Positions 59,615 through 64,000 of a DNA stretch of 64,000 nt are shown here, one piece after another. The stretch comes from Streptomyces lydicus (GTDB taxonomy: Bacteria; Actinomycetota; Actinomycetes; Streptomycetales; Streptomycetaceae), in the NCBI RefSeq assembly GCF_000717345.1, contig NZ_JNZA01000015.1:1-64000 (forward strand), given 5' to 3'. Positions within the stretch are counted from its first letter, which is position 1. Each line of letters begins with the position of its first letter. Both the position numbers and the translations under genes were made by a program. The notes under the pieces were generated by a model, which was not told the DNA's origin, did no database searches, and was given only the letters and a program-made list of their open reading frames with translations.

Positions 59615-61435
59615 TCACCCCCGCCCCGGTACGAGCGTCCGCAGGTCCACGGCCTCGCCCAGTGCCCGCAGGCCCGCGTCTCCGGGGTGGAGGTGGTCCC
59701 CGCTGTCGTAGCCGGGCAGCATCCGCCCCGGGTGCGCGGGGTCGCGGAGGACGGCGTCGAAGTCCAGGGTCGCGTCGAAGGCGGCGCCGGCATCCGCGCG
59801 GACGGCGGTGTTGACCGCCTGGCGACGGGTCTCGACGGCGGCGGTGCAGTCGGGGTAGCCCTCACAGGGCGCGACGGTCGCCACGACCACCCGCAGCCCC
59901 CGCTCGTGCGCCCGCCGGGCCAGCGCCCGCAGACCGGCGACGACCTCCTCCGCCGAGGTCCCCCAGCGCACGTCGTTGATGCCCTCGAAGACCACCACCG
60001 TTCGCGCCCCGGGCTGCGCCAGCACGTCGCGCTCCAGCCGGTGCCCGGCGCTGACCCCGCCGGTGTCGGCGCTGACCCCGTCGCCCTGATAGCGGTCGGT
60101 GACGACGCGGTTCGCCGAGATGCCGTGGTTGAGCACGCCGTAGCGCGGCAGCGCGTGCTGCGCCTGGAAGCGGGCGGCGAGCACGTCCGGCCAGCGGTGG
60201 TTGGCGCCGCTGGTCGACTTCACCCCGTCGGTGATCGAATCGCCCAGCGCCACGACCGAGCCGGGGCCGCCCCGGACGTCGACTCCCGTCAGGAACGGCC
60301 AGCTGCTCATCGTCTCCGGGTAGGCCGCGCCCCCGGCGTCCCCGGTGCGGTCCCCGCTGCCGGCCGCGCTCAGATACGAGAGCTGTGCCGCCTCCTGGTG
60401 CACCGGCGCCGCCGTGACCGTCCCCGGCAGGTGGAGGCTCACCAGCAGATCGGTGCCGGGCGGCACGGTGAAGGCCGCCGGATCGCTGAACGCCTCCGCG
60501 CCGGCCGGCACGCGGACGCCGGCCCGTCCCCGCCCGAAGGTCAGCGGGACGGGTGCGTGCTTCGCCGCCGCGCCCGTGCCGCGTACCGCGATGCTGGCCG
60601 CCGCTATCTCCACCGGCGCCGCCGCGAAGGTGTTGGCGATCCGGATCCGCGCCCCCGGCCCGCCCGCGCCGCTGTGCACGACCAGCCGCAGCGTGCGGTC
60701 CGTCCACGGACCGACGGCCCGGTAGCCGGCCGTGCTCGCCGCCCAACTGCCGGTCCGTCCGCGGGCGGTGTCCCGTACCGCGACCGCGAAGACGTGCAGG
60801 GCCCCGGCGGAGCGGGACGCCCCGGGCAGGACCACGGACGCGACCTCCCGCCCCGGCCGCAGCGGCACCGCCACCGCGTACAGCCGCACCGGCCCCGCCG
60901 ACTGCCCGCCGGCGCCGTTCAGATGCGGCAGTGCGACCGCCTTGGTGGTCAGCGGGCCGGACCGCCAGTCGGGCGCGGTGAGTTCGTAGGAGCTGCGCGA
61001 GCCGTCCCGGTAGCGCACGGTGCCGGTGCCGCCGGCCGTGCCGCCCGTCCCGGCGACCAGGAACGCCAGCGCGTCGCCCCGGCCGCGTACCGCCACCGCC
61101 TGCCCGTCCGCCCGTACGTTGTCCGGTTGCCCGGCGGCCGTGCGGGGCCGGCTGAGCCGTGCCCCGTCGAGGGTGAGGACGCTGCCCGGCGACCAGCCGG
61201 CCGCCGCCAGATCCTGGGCGGACAGCGAGTGGCCCGCGCCGTCGAAGTCCGCGGCGCCGGGACGGGAGTTGTCACTGACGGCCGTGTTGTCGAACAGCCT
61301 CGCCAGGGGCTGCGGGGCGCCGGGGCGCGCGGTGCGGCCGGGCGAGGCGGCGGCCGCGCCGGCCGGGGCGACGGACGGCGACGCCGTCACGGCGAGCAGC
61401 AGGGTCAGGGCGTTGCCCCATCGTCGTAGGCGCAT
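59615..61435 (-). CDS. Secreted SGNH/GDSL hydrolase
   Basis: This 606-residue protein has a Sec signal (MRLRRWGNALTLLLAVTASP, likely cleaved after AGAAAA near residue 30). It has a long N-terminal beta-rich part, then the SGNH hydrolase in the last 230 residues. Block I is VVALGDSITDGVKSTSG (nucleophile Ser), block II LNHGISANRVV (Gly), block III VVFEGINDVRWG (Asn), and block V GDHLHPGDAGL (Asp-His). It deacylates esters, probably of carbohydrate or plant material, outside the cell. The N-terminal part may bind polymer. It overlaps no gene and converges with xthA, whose stop is 4 bp away. Confidence 0.88.
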   Translation of the reverse strand: MRLRRWGNALTLLLAVTASPSVAPAGAAAASPGRTARPGAPQPLARLFDNTAVSDNSRPGAADFDGAGHSLSAQDLAAAGWSPGSVLTLDGARLSRPRTAAGQPDNVRADGQAVAVRGRGDALAFLVAGTGGTAGGTGTVRYRDGSRSSYELTAPDWRSGPLTTKAVALPHLNGAGGQSAGPVRLYAVAVPLRPGREVASVVLPGASRSAGALHVFAVAVRDTARGRTGSWAASTAGYRAVGPWTDRTLRLVVHSGAGGPGARIRIANTFAAAPVEIAAASIAVRGTGAAAKHAPVPLTFGRGRAGVRVPAGAEAFSDPAAFTVPPGTDLLVSLHLPGTVTAAPVHQEAAQLSYLSAAGSGDRTGDAGGAAYPETMSSWPFLTGVDVRGGPGSVVALGDSITDGVKSTSGANHRWPDVLAARFQAQHALPRYGVLNHGISANRVVTDRYQGDGVSADTGGVSAGHRLERDVLAQPGARTVVVFEGINDVRWGTSAEEVVAGLRALARRAHERGLRVVVATVAPCEGYPDCTAAVETRRQAVNTAVRADAGAAFDATLDFDAVLRDPAHPGRMLPGYDSGDHLHPGDAGLRALGEAVDLRTLVPGRG

Positions 61436-61608
61436 CGGTCGGTGTCCCTCCGGGAGGCGTCAACGGGCAGGTGTGCGCGGCGATCCGGCGGGCGCCCCGA
61501 GGTGCGAGAGGCTCCCGCGGATCGCGCCGATCCGATCCGAGCGCCATGAAGGTAGGGAGGCGGAGGGGGAGCGTCAAGGTGACGAACGGCGCGCGATCAC
61601 GCCGCGCG

Positions 61609-61628
61609 CCTGTGGCCCCGGCCACAGG
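61609..61628. promoter_or_regulatory. Inverted repeat upstream of DUF6278 gene
   Basis: CCTGTGGC and GCCACAGG are perfect 8-bp arms around CCCG, 21 bp before the ATG at 61650. A candidate operator or leader hairpin. Confidence 0.45.
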
Positions 61629-61649
61629 TCCGGTGGGACCCTGCAGACC

Positions 61650-62090
61650 ATGAACATGTCTTTCCTGGACAAGTGGCGCAAGCGGCACCGCGCACACGGT
61701 TCCGTGCCGCTCGCGGAGTCGGTGCGGGCCGATCCCGGCAGCGTCGTCGAGCTGCTGTCCGAATGCCCGCTGCTGCGGGCCCAGGCCACTGCCGCGGGGG
61801 TGGAACTGGACGACTCCGTACGGTCGTTGGAGCGGCTGGACCAGCTCCAGCCGGTCTGGCGGGACGACCCGGAGGTGCTGCCCTGGCTGGGCAACGACGC
61901 GGGCCTCTACCTCGGCACGGTCCTGGTGCGTACGGTCCCCGGTGCGGTCTGGCACGTCTGGCCGGACGGGCAGCCGGTGGTCCGGCTGGCGTCCGGGCGG
62001 GAGGTCGACGTGGTGGCGGCGGGCCACGACTGGGCCGACACGGGCGCGCCGGAACTCTCCCAGCTCTACGCCGAGGTCTCCGAGACCTGA
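61650..62090 (+). CDS. DUF6278 family protein
   Basis: The 146-residue protein reads MSFLDKWRKRH, ESVRADPGSVVELLSECPLL, DSVRSLERLDQLQPVWRDDP and LPWLGNDAGLYLGTVLVRTV, WHVWPDGQPVVRLASGREVD. I recall this pattern from a family of uncharacterised Streptomyces proteins (DUF6278). It has no membrane part or catalytic motif. The start is ATG 61650 or 61656. It lies 139 bp before gluA on the same strand, with a probable promoter between. Confidence 0.65.
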   Translation: MNMSFLDKWRKRHRAHGSVPLAESVRADPGSVVELLSECPLLRAQATAAGVELDDSVRSLERLDQLQPVWRDDPEVLPWLGNDAGLYLGTVLVRTVPGAVWHVWPDGQPVVRLASGREVDVVAAGHDWADTGAPELSQLYAEVSET

Positions 62091-62113
62091 CGCCGGCGCG
62101 CGTGCGGCGGGAT

Positions 62114-62146
62114 TGGCTGACTTATCAACCCCTATCTGCTGATACG
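62114..62146 (+). promoter_or_regulatory. Possible promoter of the glu operon
   Basis: TTGGCT (about 62114) and TGATAC (about 62139), separated by 19 bases, resemble -35 and -10 boxes ahead of the ATP-binding-protein gene. The spacing is a little long. Assigned by eye only. Confidence 0.3.
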
Positions 62147-62228
62147 TGCGTGTCAGTGGAGAAGCATCCCTTTTACGCCGGTAGGTTGCAGGCTCTCGCT
62201 GTACGGATGAGAGTGGGCAGGACTGCAT

Positions 62229-62972
62229 ATGGCCGGTGATGCGCTGATCGAGATGCGCGGGGTCAACAAGCACTTCGGAAAGCTGCATGTCCTCCAGGAC
62301 ATCGACCTCATCGTTCACCGCGGAGAGGTGGTCGTGGTCATCGGGCCCTCGGGCGGGGGGAAGTCCACCCTGTGCCGGGCCGTCAACCGCCTGGAGACCG
62401 TCGAGTCCGGCACCATCGAACTGGACGGCCGGCCGCTGCCCGACGAGGGCCGGGCGCTTGCCCAGTTGCGTGCCGACGTCGGCATGGTCTTCCAGTCCTT
62501 CAACCTCTTCGCCCACAAGACCGTGCTCGAGAACATCATGCTGGCGCCGGTCAAGGTCCGCAGGATGAAGAAGGACGAGGCCGCGCGGCGCGCCCGCGAG
62601 CTGCTGGACCGGGTGGGGCTCGCCTCCCAGGCCGACAAGTATCCGGCGCAGCTCTCCGGCGGTCAGCAGCAGCGGGTGGCCATCGCCCGCGCCCTGGCCA
62701 TGGATCCCAAGGTGCTGCTCTTCGACGAGCCGACCTCCGCGCTGGATCCGGAGATGATCAACGAGGTGCTGGAGGTCATGCGCCAGCTCGCCCGGGACGG
62801 CATGACGATGGTCGTGGTCACCCATGAGATGGGCTTCGCCCGCTCCGCCGCCAACCGCGTGGTGTTCATGGACGACGGCCGGGTCGTCGAGGACCGCACC
62901 CCCGAGGAGTTCTTCACCGCACCGCGCAGCGAGCGGGCCAAGGACTTCCTCTCCAAGATCCTCAAGCACTGA
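62229..62972 (+). CDS. gluA: Polar amino acid (glutamate-type) ABC transporter ATP-binding protein
   Basis: The 247-residue ATPase powers uptake of a polar amino acid across the cell membrane. It has Walker [16 protein letters not shown], the Q-loop [18 protein letters not shown], the ABC signature [19 protein letters not shown], Walker [21 protein letters not shown], and the His switch [10 protein letters not shown]. The start ATG 62229 follows TGCAT without a strong ribosome site. It is directly followed by the binding protein (14 bp) and a permease, as in gluABCD of actinobacteria. Confidence 0.9.
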   Translation: MAGDALIEMRGVNKHFGKLHVLQDIDLIVHRGEVVVVIGPSGGGKSTLCRAVNRLETVESGTIELDGRPLPDEGRALAQLRADVGMVFQSFNLFAHKTVLENIMLAPVKVRRMKKDEAARRARELLDRVGLASQADKYPAQLSGGQQQRVAIARALAMDPKVLLFDEPTSALDPEMINEVLEVMRQLARDGMTMVVVTHEMGFARSAANRVVFMDDGRVVEDRTPEEFFTAPRSERAKDFLSKILKH

Positions 62973-62986
62973 ACGGGGGCGCCGCG

Positions 62987-63916
62987 ATGCCGCACCGTCA
63001 CTCCACGCGCCTGCGCCGCACCCTGGTGGCCCTCGCGCTCGCCCTGCTCACGCTGGCCGTCGCCGGCTGCGGCCGGGAGGGCAGCCCGCCGGTCAAGGGC
63101 CCCAAGGGCAGCGAACTGCCCACGTACCCGGTCGCGAAGAACTTCAGCCTGCCGGAGTCGCCGACCTGGGAGAGGGCCAAGCGCCGCGGCCATCTCGTCA
63201 TCGGCGTCAAGGAGGACCAGCCCTACCTCGGCGAGAAGGACCCGGCCACCGGGATCTACACCGGATTCGACATCGAGATCGCCAAGATGATGTCGGCCGC
63301 CCTCGGCTTCCCGCCGTCCACCATCCAGTTCCAGACGATCTCCTCCGCCAACCGCGAGACGGCCCTGCAGAACGGCCAGATCGACATGTACGTCGGTACG
63401 TACACCATCAACGACAAGCGGAAGAAGCTGGTGGGCTTCGCCGGCCCCTACTACCTGGCCGGCCAGTCGCTGCTGGTGCGCACCGACGAGAACGACATCA
63501 AGGGCCCGCAGGACCTGGCCGGCAAACGCGTCTGCTCGGCGGCCGGCTCGACGCCGTACCAGCGCATCCAGGCCGAGTACCCCAAGGCCGTCCTGGTCGC
63601 CTACGACACCTACTCGGTGTGCGTCGACAACCTGCTCACCTATCAGGTCGACGCGGTCACCACCGACGACGCGATCCTGCTGGGCTACGCCGCCAAGGTG
63701 CCCGAGGAGCTGAAGGTGGTCGGCAAGCCGTTCTCGGAGGAGCCGTACGGCATCGGCGTCCCGCGCGCCGACAACGCGCTGCGCTTCGCGCTCGACGACG
63801 CGCTCGCCGCGGCCGAGAAGAACGGCAACTGGAGGAAGGCGTACGACGCGACCCTCGGCCTGTCCGGGGTCCCCGCCCCCGAGCCGCCCCCGATCGACCG
63901 CTACCCGGCGACCTGA
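62987..63916 (+). CDS. gluB: Glutamate-type ABC transporter substrate-binding lipoprotein
   Basis: The 309-residue protein has a lipoprotein signal (basic MPHRHSTRLRRTLV, hydrophobic core, lipobox LAVAGC, Cys near residue 27), so it is anchored outside the membrane. The periplasmic-binding-protein type 2 fold follows: GHLVIGVKEDQPYLGEKDPA, YTGFDIEIAKMMSAALGFPP, GQIDMYVGTYTINDKRKKLV and GPYYLAGQSLLVR. It binds glutamate or a similar amino acid and passes it to the permeases. The start ATG 62987 lies 14 bp after gluA. Confidence 0.9.
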   Translation: MPHRHSTRLRRTLVALALALLTLAVAGCGREGSPPVKGPKGSELPTYPVAKNFSLPESPTWERAKRRGHLVIGVKEDQPYLGEKDPATGIYTGFDIEIAKMMSAALGFPPSTIQFQTISSANRETALQNGQIDMYVGTYTINDKRKKLVGFAGPYYLAGQSLLVRTDENDIKGPQDLAGKRVCSAAGSTPYQRIQAEYPKAVLVAYDTYSVCVDNLLTYQVDAVTTDDAILLGYAAKVPEELKVVGKPFSEEPYGIGVPRADNALRFALDDALAAAEKNGNWRKAYDATLGLSGVPAPEPPPIDRYPAT

Positions 63917-63935
63917 GGAGCCAAGGAACCGACCG

Positions 63936-64000
63936 ATGAACGTTCTCCTCGACAACCTCTCCCTCTACGGGGAGGGTCTGCTGGGCACCGTCGAACTGAC
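63936..64000 (+). CDS. gluC: ABC transporter permease, N-terminal part (runs off right edge)
   Basis: ATG 63936, with AAGGAA 8 bases upstream, opens a frame reading MNVLLDNLSLYGEGLLGTVE to the window edge. The start resembles GluC-type permeases (LLDN...YGxGFLGTV.L). Together with gluA and gluB it completes the expected operon order. Confidence 0.8.
   Translation, partial: MNVLLDNLSLYGEGLLGTVEL

Noticed and set aside
1..64000. tRNA genes as integration sites for the block
   Set aside because: No tRNA-like sequence (GGTTCGAATCC-type T-loop with CCA-proximal stem) was recognised at the repeat ends or elsewhere.
1..64000. Secondary-metabolite biosynthetic cluster
   Set aside because: No PKS, NRPS, terpene synthase, lanthipeptide or siderophore synthase gene is seen. 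The SDR, SnoaL-like and FhuF-like genes alone do not make a cluster.

Overview
The window is chromosomal DNA of a high-GC actinomycete, most probably a Streptomyces. Evidence is the third-position GC bias, GTG starts, and typical Streptomyces families (SpoIIE-type PP2C with PAS/GAF, PucR, HxlR, UBP zinc finger, DUF6278, PcaL-type fusion, GluABC transporter). No tRNA, rRNA, CRISPR array or replication origin was seen. The assignment rests on protein-family recognition by eye, with no database search.

Layout. (1) 1-1.5 kb: start of an unknown gene and a complete 'beta protein' family gene. (2) 1.6-57.1 kb: an accessory block bounded by two direct copies of a 193-bp sequence (1555-1747 and 56887-57079, 5 mismatches). 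The right copy carries the promoter and first codons of a pcaL-like gene whose N-terminal hydrolase part is missing. (3) 2.9-17.3 kb, plus outliers at 35.2-37.2 and 42.9-43.2 kb: genes for repetitive beta-structure proteins (IPT/TIG, YVTN-type propellers, Ig-like, ice-binding-like DUF3494, beta-helix, tectonin). All but one lack a visible signal peptide. Four share an upstream GGGTTA...GGCCGCCCAT-like element. (4) 18.3-28.8 kb: a minus-strand stress block (HAD phosphatase; cNMP/FAD oxidoreductase; UBP zinc finger; Trx2-type thioredoxin; ClpB; CbpM; CbpA/DnaJ; GrpE; DnaK; stress membrane protein). It faces a PucR-type regulator and a MEDS-domain gene, followed by a convergent FUSC-type transporter. 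(5) 38.7-56.2 kb: small redox and regulatory modules (TetR/NAD(P)-binding/SDR, SDR/TetR, aldo-keto reductase, PP2C phosphatase, FhuF-like, SnoaL/SDR/HxlR, two GNATs) separated by transposase debris. (6) 57.1-64 kb: compact, undamaged chromosomal genes: PcaL-like fusion, MBL-fold hydrolase, exonuclease III, secreted SGNH hydrolase, DUF6278, and gluABC, which runs off the right edge.

The block from 1.9 to 56.8 kb is heavily decayed. It holds remnants of IS5, IS630, IS110, IS256 and IS3 elements, scraps of tyrosine recombinases, and pieces of Ku, ATP-dependent ligase, an AAA kinase and MoeA, many with frameshifts. Three IS5-type transposases carry internal deletions that join the front of the gene to its tail.

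How genes work together. DnaK, GrpE, CbpA and CbpM form an Hsp70 system that passes aggregates to ClpB. Thioredoxin and the cNMP-binding oxidoreductase add redox repair, so the block reads as a second, self-contained proteostasis locus. The TIG/propeller genes with a shared leader look like a co-regulated family of scaffold or adhesion proteins; their export route and role cannot be told from the sequence.
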